This document shows, in pieces, positions 9,145 through 16,223 of a stretch of DNA of 64,000 nt (the first letter of the stretch is position 1; every line of letters begins with the position of its first letter). This DNA comes from Rhodobacter sp. (lineage in GTDB: Bacteria; Pseudomonadota; Alphaproteobacteria; Rhodobacterales; Rhodobacteraceae): the NCBI GenBank assembly GCA_020637595.1, contig JACKKE010000007.1:175894-239893 (forward strand), in the 5' to 3' direction. Both the position numbers and the translations under genes were made by a program. The notes beneath the pieces were generated by a model. The model had not been told where the DNA came from and made no database searches. It saw only the letters and a list, made by a program, of their open reading frames with translations.

Positions 9145-9782
9145 CGACCGTCTCGCTCTCTTGCCCCATCAGCGGGGCCCCGGAACGAAAAACGGCGGTC
9201 GGGTTGCTGCCACTACCCGAACCGCCGCCCTCGTTCCCATCTCTGGGCTGTCTGACTGCGCCGACCACCTGGGGGGGGGGATTGGTGCTGCTCGCCGGCG
9301 TGTCAGATCTCTCTTCGGTATCGCGGGGTGCCTGTATGAAACTGCCTGTTTCTTTGTTTTTTGGTCCGCTGCTCCGTGAGTGAATGTTTGTCATGGGAGC
9401 CGATGGCACACAAGCCGGAATCTGATCCAACTTTAACGGAATTTTGGGACCGCATGGCAGATTCGACCGCTATATCCTGTCTGGAAGACACACCAAACGC
9501 TATATATTGACGCCTATTGCCTTACATTTACCAGATGATGATGTGCCATCCAGTGCTATTCAGTGCCTGGAAAAATCCACGCCAAGCCATCCCTGTGGTA
9601 ACACAGCAACACGCAACCGTTATCTCGCCTCGCAAGGCATGATTCTGCGCCACAGATCCCCACGAGGCAAGCCCTCTGCCTCGTCGCAACCCCCGCCACG
9701 CCGATCGATTCCCGGCGGCCAGGCACGGTGCCAGCCGCGCCCATTCGCAGAAACCCGGCGCCGGTCACCTCTGGCGCGCAGC
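9145..9782. other. Long mraZ leader and promoter region, no gene recognised
   Basis: These 638 bases hold no convincing gene. The part from about 9300 to 9640 is visibly less GC-rich than its surroundings. On the minus strand a modest promoter-like pair lies at 9469-9496 (TTGGTG, 16 bases, TATAGC), which would give mraZ a leader of about 315 bases. A run of ten G (C on the mraZ strand) is at 9271-9280. A perfect 8-bp hairpin, ACGAGGCA/TGCCTCGT with a 7-base loop, is at 9662-9684. I looked for RNase P RNA motifs and saw none. Confidence 0.5.
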
Positions 9783-9814
9783 AAAAACCCCCGGCGCCGC
9801 GCGGGCGCCGGGGG
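9783..9814 (-). terminator. Rho-independent terminator after the mrp gene
   Basis: Read on the minus strand, an 11-bp GC-only stem (9788-9798 with 9804-9814) around a 5-base loop is followed by five T (9783-9787). It lies 22 bases after the stop codon of the Mrp-type gene. Confidence 0.75.
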
Positions 9815-9835
9815 CGAAAACCGGATGCGCCGGGC

Positions 9836-10933
9836 TCAGGCCAGAACGTCGATCAGCCGCCGCGCGATCCGGCGATAGGCCTCGGCCATCGGGCTGTCGG
9901 TCGCCGCGACCGGCACCCCGCCATCGCCCGACAGCCGCACCTCGACCGCCAGCGGCAGCGCCCCCAGGAAGGGCAGGCCCTGTTTCTCGGCCTCGGCCTT
10001 GACCCCGCCCTCGCCAAAGATCGGCTCTTCATGCCCGCATTTCGGACAGACAAAGGTCGACATGTTCTCGACCAGCCCCAGAACCGGGGTCTTCAGCGTC
10101 TCGAAAGCCTTGAGCGCGCGCCGCGCATCAAGCAGCGCCACGTCCTGCGGCGTGGAGACCACGATCGCGCCGGTCACCTTGAACTTCTGGCACAGGGTCA
10201 GCTGCACGTCGCCGGTGCCCGGCGGCATGTCGACGATCAACACATCCAGATCGCCCCAGGCGACCTGCGTCATCAACTGCTGCAGCGCGCCCATCAGCAT
10301 CGGCCCGCGCCAGATCAGCGCCTCGTCCTCGGGCAGCATCAACCCCAACGAGATCATCCGCACCCCGTGGGCGACCGGCGGGATGATGATCTTGCCGTCG
10401 GGGGACGAAGGGCGCTTGGTCACACCCATCATCCGCCCCTGGCTTGGACCATAGATGTCGGCATCGACCAGACCGACCCTCCAACCCTCGCGCGCCAGCG
10501 CCACCGCGAGGTTCGACGAGACGGTGGACTTGCCCACGCCCCCCTTGCCCGAGCCGATCGCCAGGATGCGCTTGACGCCGGGCACCTCGTTAGGGCCGGG
10601 CGTGGGGTGACGACCGATCGACAGCGACGGCGGCTCGCCCTTGGCCGCCGGGGCCTTGGCCGCGGGGCCATGCGCGGTCAGCGCCACACTGACCCGCTCG
10701 ACCCCCGGCAGGGCCGCGACCGCCGCCTCGGCCTGGGCACGCACCGGCTCCAGCGCGCGCGCGGCATCGGGGGTTTCCGTCTCCAGAACAAAGCGCACCT
10801 GCCCGCCCTCGACCACCAGCGCGCGCACCAGGTCGCGGCTGACGAGATCGCCCCCCCCTGGCACGGCGATTCGGGCAAGGGCCGCGAGAACGGTGTCGCG
10901 GGTGGGCGCGGGGGTCGGGGCCATCGAGGTCAT
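9836..10933 (-). CDS. Mrp/ApbC/NBP35-type iron-sulfur carrier ATPase
   Basis: Mrp-family P-loop ATPases carry and insert Fe-S clusters in the cytoplasm. The 365-residue protein has an N-terminal MIP18/DUF59-like domain (about residues 8-90), a proline and alanine-rich linker, the deviant Walker A motif GSGKGGVGKST, and a CPKC pair near residue 270 that would hold a bridging [4Fe-4S] cluster. The ATG at 10933 is preceded by AGGAG. It is monocistronic, with its own terminator. Family assignment is firm; the client proteins are unknown. Confidence 0.93.
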   Translation of the reverse strand: MTSMAPTPAPTRDTVLAALARIAVPGGGDLVSRDLVRALVVEGGQVRFVLETETPDAARALEPVRAQAEAAVAALPGVERVSVALTAHGPAAKAPAAKGEPPSLSIGRHPTPGPNEVPGVKRILAIGSGKGGVGKSTVSSNLAVALAREGWRVGLVDADIYGPSQGRMMGVTKRPSSPDGKIIIPPVAHGVRMISLGLMLPEDEALIWRGPMLMGALQQLMTQVAWGDLDVLIVDMPPGTGDVQLTLCQKFKVTGAIVVSTPQDVALLDARRALKAFETLKTPVLGLVENMSTFVCPKCGHEEPIFGEGGVKAEAEKQGLPFLGALPLAVEVRLSGDGGVPVAATDSPMAEAYRRIARRLIDVLA

Positions 10934-11246
10934 CTCCTGTTCGGGCGGCGCTGCGCTCTAAGCTGTGCGTCTTTGCTGTCAAGGCAAGGGCACGCGCGTG
11001 TGAACACGCATGACCTTTCGTTGCATCGCTTTGTCTAACCCCTGCGCAGTCCTTTGCCCAGATGATCAAATCCTATGCGAAGCCCTTGATCCGCCGCCAA
11101 AGTTTACCTTACGTCGCCATGACGTTTCTGCATAGCGGCATTGATCACGCAAGGGATTGTGCAACTGCAGCATTGAGGCCATCTTGGGTTCAACGCAGCG
11201 GGAAACGAAAAAAACCGCGGCAAGACGACGATAGAGAGACACGATC
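10934..11246. other. Divergent intergenic region before the DUF1127-sRNA transcript
   Basis: These 313 bases separate the divergent mrp-type and DUF1127 genes, and I see no gene in them. The region should hold both promoters. One plus-strand candidate of heat-shock or extracytoplasmic type is listed separately at 11085-11112. A second CTTG-containing element occurs near 11184. Confidence 0.5.
11085..11112 (+). promoter_or_regulatory. Possible stress-sigma promoter of the DUF1127-CcsR transcript
   Basis: CTTGAT (11085-11090), a 16-base spacer and CCTTAC (11107-11112) resemble alphaproteobacterial RpoH-type boxes. In Rhodobacter sphaeroides the equivalent transcript depends on RpoHI/RpoHII. 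The match is short, so this is only a candidate. Confidence 0.3.
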
Positions 11247-11468
11247 ATGGCCTACGCCAACACCCATTCGCATCGCGCCCCCGGCCTCTTCGCCGGGATC
11301 GCCGATACCTTCGCCGGCCTGCGTGCCGCCTGGGATCGCTCGCGGGTCTACATGCGGACCTATAACGAGTTGAGCGCCCTGAGCACCCGCGAACTGGCGG
11401 ATCTGGGCATCAGCCGCTCGATGATCACCCGCCTCGCCTATGAGGCCGCCTACGGCCGCGACGCCTGA
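11247..11468 (+). CDS. DUF1127 small protein, CcaF1-like, head of the CcsR sRNA transcript
   Basis: This 73-residue protein has a C-terminal DUF1127 motif (YNELSALSTRELADLGISRS), a short arginine-rich helix-turn-helix-like segment. In Rhodobacter sphaeroides the equivalent protein, RSP_6037 (CcaF1), binds RNA, and its gene is transcribed together with four downstream CcsR sRNAs. The same arrangement is seen here: eight CCTCCTCCC hairpins begin 41 bases after the stop codon. AGAGAG about 8 bases upstream of the ATG could serve as ribosome binding site. I infer a role in stress-induced RNA turnover or sRNA maturation. Confidence 0.85.
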   Translation: MAYANTHSHRAPGLFAGIADTFAGLRAAWDRSRVYMRTYNELSALSTRELADLGISRSMITRLAYEAAYGRDA

Positions 11469-11509
11469 GGCAGAATTTCCGGGCCATGCGTGGCCCGCGA
11501 CCAGAACGA

Positions 11510-11577
11510 CGGCCCCTCCTCCTCCCTGGGCCGATCGTGCAAGGAACCGCCGCTCTCCTCCTCCCTGCGGCCGTTCC
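11510..11577 (+). ncRNA. CcsR-like (cuckoo) sRNA 1
   Basis: Two hairpins each expose a CCTCCTCCC loop. Hairpin 1 is CGGCCC (11510-11515) with GGGCCG (11528-11533). Hairpin 2 is CCGC (11550-11553) with GCGG (11567-11570), extended by GGAAC with GTTCC (11543-11547 and 11573-11577). The loops are complementary to Shine-Dalgarno sequences. Two-hairpin CcsR RNAs of Rhodobacter sphaeroides have this plan and are cut out of a DUF1127 mRNA. Exact 5' and 3' ends cannot be seen. Confidence 0.75.
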
Positions 11578-11590
11578 GACAAGTTGCTGA

Positions 11591-11663
11591 GGCCCTCTCC
11601 TCCTCCCTGGGCCGGAAAGCACTCGCGCGCGGTTGCCCCCTCCTCCTCCCTGGGCAACCGCGC
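11591..11663 (+). ncRNA. CcsR-like (cuckoo) sRNA 2
   Basis: The first hairpin is short: GGCCC (11591-11595) with GGGCC (11609-11613), loop 13 bases. The second is a perfect 12-bp stem (11627-11638 with 11652-11663) with a 13-base loop containing CCTCCTCCC. The weak-then-strong hairpin order repeats in the next two units and supports this division into RNAs. Confidence 0.78.
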
Positions 11664-11694
11664 CTCGAATTCGGGGCCGAAAGCCCCAACGGGA

Positions 11695-11770
11695 TGCGAA
11701 TGCCGGGATCCTCCTCCCTCCGGTGTTCGTGCGTGGCGCGGCAGCCGTCCTCCTCCCTGGCTGCCGCGCC
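11695..11770 (+). ncRNA. CcsR-like (cuckoo) sRNA 3
   Basis: The first hairpin is interrupted: CGAA and CCGG (11697-11706) pair with CCGG and TTCG (11720-11729) around a CCTCCTCCC loop. The second is a perfect 12-bp stem (11735-11746 with 11759-11770) with loop GTCCTCCTCCCT. A small extra hairpin (GGGGC/GCCCC, 11673-11687) lies in the spacer before this unit and may be a processing signal. Confidence 0.76.
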
Positions 11771-11786
11771 CCCAACCCCAAAACGA

Positions 11787-11861
11787 GGGTCCGACCTCCT
11801 CCCCGGACCCCGTTAAAGAGCGCGGCTGCCCCCTCCTCCTCCCTGGGCAGCCGCGCTTTTT
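11787..11861 (+). ncRNA. CcsR-like (cuckoo) sRNA 4, with terminator
   Basis: The first hairpin is GGGTCCG (11787-11793) with CGGACCC (11804-11810), with a shorter loop ACCTCCTCCC. The second is a perfect 12-bp stem (11820-11831 with 11845-11856) whose loop again holds CCTCCTCCC. Five T follow (11857-11861), so this hairpin is also a rho-independent terminator and should end the whole DUF1127-sRNA transcript. Confidence 0.8.
11820..11861 (+). terminator. Terminator of the DUF1127-CcsR transcript
   Basis: A perfect 12-bp GC-rich stem is followed by TTTTT. It is the second hairpin of sRNA 4, so the anti-Shine-Dalgarno loop and the terminator share one structure. Confidence 0.75.
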
Positions 11862-11899
11862 CCATTTCGGCTCGCATTTCGACTGATGCGATCGGCACG

Positions 11900-11922
11900 A
11901 AAAAAGGGGGCAAAAGCCCCCC
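11900..11922 (-). terminator. Rho-independent terminator after rlmE
   Basis: On the minus strand the stem GGGGGC (read from 11921 to 11916) pairs with GCCCCC around TTTT and is followed by six T (11905-11900). It lies about 43 bases after the rlmE stop codon and faces the sRNA array on the other strand. Confidence 0.7.
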
Positions 11923-11964
11923 TTGTCGACACGCAGCACGGCCCCGGTTTCAGGCCTCCCCGAC

Positions 11965-12729
11965 TCAGGCGTCGTCGTCTTCTTGCATCCGTCCGTCCGC
12001 CTCCTCGTCTGCCTCCTCGCCGCGGAACCCCAGGGCGACGACGTATTTCTCGGAGGAATCCGAGCGCGAGGCCGGTGGTTTCACGTTATGGACCTTGGCA
12101 AAGCGTTGCTTGAGCAGGTGCATCAGGTCACCTTCGGCCCCGCCGGCCAGCACCTTGGCGACAAAGGTTCCGCCCGGCGTCAGCACGTCGAAGGCAAAAT
12201 AGGCCGCGTGTTCGCACAGGGTGATGATCCGCAAATGGTCGGTCTGCTTGTGCCCGGACGAGGCCGCGGCCATGTCCGACATCACCACATCCGCCTGCCC
12301 GCCCAGCCAGTCCTTGACCTTGTCGTCGGCGCCGTCCTCGAGGAAATCGAGGACATGCGCCTCGGCCCCGGCCAACGGCTCGACCTCCTGCAAATCGACA
12401 CCCAGAACCGTGCCCACGCGCTTGCCCTTCTTGGCGCCCAGCGCGTTGACCCGCTCGACCGCCACCTGCAGCCAGCCGCCCGGCGCGCAGCCCAGGTCGA
12501 CGACCCGGGCGCCCGGCACCAGAAACCGGAACTTGTCGTCCAGCTCGACGATCTTGAAGGCCGCGCGCCCGCGCATCCCCTCGCGCCGCGCGCGCGCGAC
12601 GTAGGGATCGTTGAGCTGCCGCTCCAGCCAACGTGTCGAGCTGAGCTTGCGCCCCTTGGCGGTCTTGACCTTGACCTTCAGGTCGCGCTGACCGCGCCCC
12701 GAGGTTCCCTTTGCCGGCGGTTTCGCCAT
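11965..12729 (-). CDS. rlmE: 23S rRNA (uridine(2552)-2'-O)-methyltransferase
   Basis: RlmE (FtsJ/RrmJ) methylates the 2'-OH of U2552 in the ribosomal A site, using SAM. The 254-residue protein has a basic N-terminus, the SAM motif VDLGCAPGGW, and the K-D-K-E tetrad of 2'-O-methyltransferases (Lys in RAAFK, Asp in SDMA, Lys in FVAKV, Glu in SSEKY). It ends in an acidic tail. It follows the Ppx/GppA gene on the same strand after 11 bases, a pairing I would expect to be co-transcribed. Confidence 0.96.
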   Translation of the reverse strand: MAKPPAKGTSGRGQRDLKVKVKTAKGRKLSSTRWLERQLNDPYVARARREGMRGRAAFKIVELDDKFRFLVPGARVVDLGCAPGGWLQVAVERVNALGAKKGKRVGTVLGVDLQEVEPLAGAEAHVLDFLEDGADDKVKDWLGGQADVVMSDMAAASSGHKQTDHLRIITLCEHAAYFAFDVLTPGGTFVAKVLAGGAEGDLMHLLKQRFAKVHNVKPPASRSDSSEKYVVALGFRGEEADEEADGRMQEDDDA

Positions 12730-12740
12730 GCCCTGTCCTT

Positions 12741-13892
12741 CTATAGTCCCTGCAACACGCCGTCGTGGCTCATCTGCGCATACAGCAACCCTTCGCGCAG
12801 GCCGCGGTCGGCGACCGACATCACATCCGTGGGCCAGACCCGCATCAACGCCTGCAGGATCGCCGCGCCGGACATGATCAACCCGTGACGCTCGCGCCCG
12901 ATGCGCGGATCGGTGCGCCGCCCTTCGGGGCCCAGCGCCAGGTAATCGCGGATCACCTGGTCGATCTGCGCCGACGTCATCGTCAACCCGTCGACCTTGT
13001 TGCGATCATACCGCTTCAGCCCCAGATAGGACGCAGCGACCGTGGTCACCGTGCCCGAGGTGCCGATGATCTGGAAGCCTTCGCGCGGGGCCGGGTTCTG
13101 ATAGGGCGAGAAATTGTGCAGCTGCTCTTCGAAATGCCAGCTCATCAGGGCAAACCGGGCGGCATCGTCCTCGACATCGGTGAACTGCTCGCGCAGCGTC
13201 GCGACCCCCAGCGGCACGCTGATCCAGTCGATGACCCGCGGCTGACCGGGCCGGTGCGGCACCGCTGACGGGGCGTCGAGCCCCAGCTTGACCGTCAGGA
13301 TCGCCGCGCGGCGCTGGTCGGGTGGCACCTCGGCCAGGTCGATCCACACCAGTTCCGTAGAGCCGCCGCCGATGTCGATCACCAGCAACTGTTCGGTCTG
13401 CGCCGAAACCAGCGGTGCGCAGGAAATCACCGCCAGCCGCGCCTCTTCCTCGGCCGGAATGATTTCGAGCCGCAGCCCGGTTTCGCGCTGGATCTTGCGG
13501 ATGAACTCGGCAGAATTGCGTGCCCGGCGGCAGGCCTCGGTCGCCACCAGCCGCATCCGGCCAACGTTGTGGTCATCCAGTTTGCGCCGGCAGATCCGCA
13601 GGGCCTGAACCGTGCGCGCCATCGGCCCAAACCCCAGCCGGCCCGTCGCCTCGAGCCCGGTGCCGAGCTCGACGGCCCGGGAAAAGCTGTCGATGACCTC
13701 AAACTGCGTGCCCTTGGGGCGCGCAATGAGCATGCGACAACTGTTTGTGCCCAAATCGAGCGCGGCGTAAAGCCCCGCCCCTTCGGGCCTGGTCTGGCGC
13801 TTCGGCTCTTGCCCGGACGGAGTCCGCCCTCGTCTCGGCGGTCTCGACGGATTCGGCTGCGCCGCCGCGCCTGCGGGACGCTCGGGCGTCAT
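12741..13892 (-). CDS. Ppx/GppA family phosphatase (exopolyphosphatase)
   Basis: These ASKHA-fold enzymes hydrolyse polyphosphate or pppGpp. The protein shows the two phosphate-binding loops, DLGTNSCRML and DIGGGSTELVW, and the GTSGTVTT loop further on. I chose the ATG at 13892 (383 residues) because GGAGGG stands just upstream; the frame itself runs on to 13940. The first 50 residues are rich in Pro, Arg and Ala and look disordered. Sequence alone does not separate Ppx from GppA activity. Confidence 0.9.
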   Translation of the reverse strand: MTPERPAGAAAQPNPSRPPRRGRTPSGQEPKRQTRPEGAGLYAALDLGTNSCRMLIARPKGTQFEVIDSFSRAVELGTGLEATGRLGFGPMARTVQALRICRRKLDDHNVGRMRLVATEACRRARNSAEFIRKIQRETGLRLEIIPAEEEARLAVISCAPLVSAQTEQLLVIDIGGGSTELVWIDLAEVPPDQRRAAILTVKLGLDAPSAVPHRPGQPRVIDWISVPLGVATLREQFTDVEDDAARFALMSWHFEEQLHNFSPYQNPAPREGFQIIGTSGTVTTVAASYLGLKRYDRNKVDGLTMTSAQIDQVIRDYLALGPEGRRTDPRIGRERHGLIMSGAAILQALMRVWPTDVMSVADRGLREGLLYAQMSHDGVLQGL

Positions 13893-14142
13893 GGCCGCCC
13901 TCCATTTCGTGTTACCCTTACCGTAGTGTGCGCGGGGCACTGGCGCAAGGCGTCATAGTGTCCAAGCCCCCGACCCCCGGGCGACCGCCTTCGGCAATTT
14001 CGCGCCGACCCGGCGCAGGACACACCATATCTTGAACGAAGTTGATTTGGAGCAGAGCGGAAAATCTGCGATAATCTCAATATTCCGATGCGATTTCAGG
14101 CGAGCGATATCCGCACGCCATCCACGACAACGGAGCAGGAAC

Positions 14143-14820
14143 ATGGGACGCCGAATCGTTTCCGTCATTGCCGTTCTCACCGCGTTTTCCTCCACCCCGG
14201 CGCTGGCCACCGGGCCAATCGCGCCGCCGCCGCCGTCCATCGTGCCGGTCGTGCCGCCGATGCCGCCCGTCTATGACTGGTCCGGCGCCTATGCCGGCGC
14301 TGCCGTGGGCTACAGCAATATGACGGTCGAGGATCTGTCCTTCGGCCCCGGCCAGTTCTCGCCCGATGGCGGCTCGGTCGGTGGCTTTGTCGGCTACAAC
14401 TTCCAGCGCGGATCGCTGGTGTTCGGCCCTGAATTCGGCCTCTTCTCCAGCCAGGCCGACGGCACCGACGGGGCTTTCATGCGCCCGTTCGAGTTGCGCA
14501 ATTCGATCGAGCTGCGGGGCCGTATCGGCTATGCGATGGGCCGCGCCCTGCCCTATCTGGCGCTGGGTGTCGTCAGCTCCGAGTTCTGGGCCGACCACGC
14601 CGGCGCCAACAACCCGGCCGACTTTGCCAGCTCGCGCTTTACCGGCGTGACCCTGGCCGCCGGTGTGGATGTGATGGTCAGCAATTCGATGTTCTTGCGC
14701 GGTGAAGTGCAGGCCGTGCAATACAATGACGACACGCTGCCGTTCTATGGCGGCGCCGATCCGCACACCATCGACGCCCGCGACACCCGTGTTTCAATCG
14801 GCGTCGGCTGGCGCTTCTGA
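14143..14820 (+). CDS. Outer-membrane beta-barrel protein (Omp25/porin-like)
   Basis: This 225-residue protein has a signal peptide (residues 1-21, ending PALA), a short proline-rich linker and then alternating amphipathic strands that end in an aromatic residue (GVGWRF), as outer-membrane barrels do. Motifs such as WSGAYAGAAVGY and GGFVGYNFQ match the Omp25/Rickettsia 17-kDa-like barrel group common in alphaproteobacteria. The ATG at 14143 follows GGAGCAGGA; upstream starts would spoil the signal peptide. A terminator follows directly, so it is probably transcribed alone. Confidence 0.85.
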   Translation: MGRRIVSVIAVLTAFSSTPALATGPIAPPPPSIVPVVPPMPPVYDWSGAYAGAAVGYSNMTVEDLSFGPGQFSPDGGSVGGFVGYNFQRGSLVFGPEFGLFSSQADGTDGAFMRPFELRNSIELRGRIGYAMGRALPYLALGVVSSEFWADHAGANNPADFASSRFTGVTLAAGVDVMVSNSMFLRGEVQAVQYNDDTLPFYGGADPHTIDARDTRVSIGVGWRF

Positions 14821-14847
14821 TCGGCAAAAGACGAACGCCACGGCCTT

Positions 14848-14875
14848 GGCCACCCCTTGACGGGGTGGCCTTTTT
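14848..14875 (+). terminator. Rho-independent terminator after the first outer-membrane gene
   Basis: A perfect 9-bp stem (14848-14856 with 14862-14870), loop TTGAC, is followed by five T. Confidence 0.85.
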
Positions 14876-14947
14876 CTTTGCTTCGCCCGCAGGTTGCGGG
14901 CAGGGCCACGCCCCCACAGTGCAGGGATCGGATTCGCGTTTACGAAT

Positions 14948-14963
14948 GTGTCATTTGTGACAC
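14948..14963. promoter_or_regulatory. Inverted repeat GTGTCA-N4-TGACAC upstream of the second barrel gene
   Basis: This is a perfect 6-bp inverted repeat with a 4-base centre (TTTG), 146 bases before the ATG at 15110. It lies within the only AT-containing part of the intergenic region and looks like an operator for a dimeric regulator. The regulator is not known. Confidence 0.35.
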
Positions 14964-15109
14964 GTCTTTTGCACTCGCGTCGCCCGCCCGCCATCGCGAC
15001 CTTGGCGGAGCCCGGCAAACCCGGTAACACTCGCCTCGTATCCGCACCGCTTCGTATCCAGTTCTGCCGTTTCCAACAGACACTCGGTGCGAAACCCTGG
15101 GGGGATAGA

Positions 15110-15661
15110 ATGAAAATCAAAGGCGCAATTCTTGCCGCCGCCGTCGCAGCCGCCGCATCGCCGGTCTATGCCGACGCCACTCAATGGTCAGGACTGAGCT
15201 TCGGGGCCACCGTGTCCAACGCCCGCGTCAGCGGCGGTGGCCAGGGCAGCACCAACCGCCTGGGCCTGGCCTTGCGCGGCGGCTACAACTGGGCCGTCGG
15301 CGAGAATCTCGTGGTTGGCGCGCATGCCAATGCTATGGACCTGTCGGGTGCGAATGGCGGCCGTGGTGGCCCGAATATCCGCCGGATCTATGACGTGCGG
15401 CTGCAGGTCGGCTATACGCTCGGCAACGGACTGCTTTATGCCGGGATCGGCGCAGCGCAGGGCGCGATGGGTGCCGCCGGCAACCGCCATGACGGCTCGG
15501 TCGTCGCCTTCGGCTTCCAGAGCCCGATGATCGACCACGTCGATTTCCAGGTTGAAGTCGCCTCCTATCACTTCCAGTCGGGTGGCGGCGGCGGTGCCGG
15601 TCCGGGTGGCGGCAACCCGCAGTCGATGATGCTGACCGTCGGCTTCGTTTATCGTCACTGA
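15110..15661 (+). CDS. Small outer-membrane beta-barrel protein
   Basis: This 183-residue protein has a clear signal peptide (residues 1-21, ending PVYA), then glycine-rich alternating strands typical of small barrels (for example LGLALRGGYNWAVGENLVVG and YTLGNGLLYAGIG), and a loop of Gly/Pro near residue 165. It ends in LTVGFVYRH. The open frame starts much earlier, but the ATG at 15110 gives the signal peptide and has GGGGGAT upstream. It is similar in kind to the preceding barrel gene, though the two are not close copies. Function is unknown. Confidence 0.8.
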   Translation: MKIKGAILAAAVAAAASPVYADATQWSGLSFGATVSNARVSGGGQGSTNRLGLALRGGYNWAVGENLVVGAHANAMDLSGANGGRGGPNIRRIYDVRLQVGYTLGNGLLYAGIGAAQGAMGAAGNRHDGSVVAFGFQSPMIDHVDFQVEVASYHFQSGGGGGAGPGGGNPQSMMLTVGFVYRH

Positions 15662-15674
15662 CCCAGACGACCGA

Positions 15675-15699
15675 CCGCCCCCTCTCAGGGGGCGGTTTT
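15675..15699 (+). terminator. Rho-independent terminator after the second outer-membrane gene
   Basis: An 8-bp stem (15675-15682 with 15688-15695) with loop TCTCA is followed by TTTT. Confidence 0.8.
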
Positions 15700-15886
15700 C
15701 TTTTCGCGCCATGCGGTTCGATTCATGTCCTTCGTGAATATTTTTCGAACCCGCGGCCATAGCCCCCGCCCCCCGCCCCCTGTTAGAAGGCGCAGGTCGC
15801 AACCCGTCCGCCGCGCGTCGAAAACGGCGCGACAGGCGCCGGAAAACCGGCGAAGCAACGGACAGAGACCGCGATCGGGGGAGCCC

Positions 15887-16207
15887 ATGACCGACACAGC
15901 CCTGCAACCCGTCACCATCGTTTACTGGCGTGACATTCCCGCGCAGGTAATCGTCGGCAAGGGCCGGCGCGCAGCCAAGGTGCAGCTGCCGGAACGCTTC
16001 GAGCAGGCCATCGACCGCTGTGCGATGAAAGTGGGCGCGCGCGACACCGACAGCTACCTGTCGGAATGGCGCAAAGCCGACCCCTACGATGTCGCTGGCG
16101 AACAGGAACAGGTCGCCCGCGCCGAGGCCGCCCGCCTCGAACGGGACTACGACACCGACAGGATCAAGGCGCTGATCGCCAATGACGGGTGGGATGCGCG
16201 TGGCTAG
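15887..16207 (+). CDS. Virulence-factor family protein linked to one-carbon genes
   Basis: This 106-residue protein resembles the small 'virulence factor' domain family, with a start such as TIVYWRDIPAQVIV and a repeated WR/EW pattern. The family name is historical. In Rhodobacteraceae, from memory, it regularly precedes a methylenetetrahydrofolate reductase-like gene and a corrinoid methyltransferase gene, exactly as here. I infer an accessory role in methyl-group transfer, with no mechanism visible. The ATG at 15887 is preceded by GGGGGAG, and the gene runs slightly past the upstream alternative starts of the next one. Confidence 0.7.
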   Translation: MTDTALQPVTIVYWRDIPAQVIVGKGRRAAKVQLPERFEQAIDRCAMKVGARDTDSYLSEWRKADPYDVAGEQEQVARAEAARLERDYDTDRIKALIANDGWDARG

Positions 16208-16223
16208 TTTCCTGGAGGCACTG

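Noticed and set aside
9145..9782. RNase P RNA upstream of mraZ
   Set aside because: I looked on both strands for the conserved RNase P core, including the usual GGAAAGTCCGG block, and found none. The long gap is better read as a leader and promoter region.
11510..11861. CRISPR array, because short identical units recur at roughly 30-70 base spacing
   Set aside because: The identical part is only about 9-13 bases, always in a hairpin loop, and the flanks are self-complementary. There are no repeats of 24-40 bases and no cas genes.
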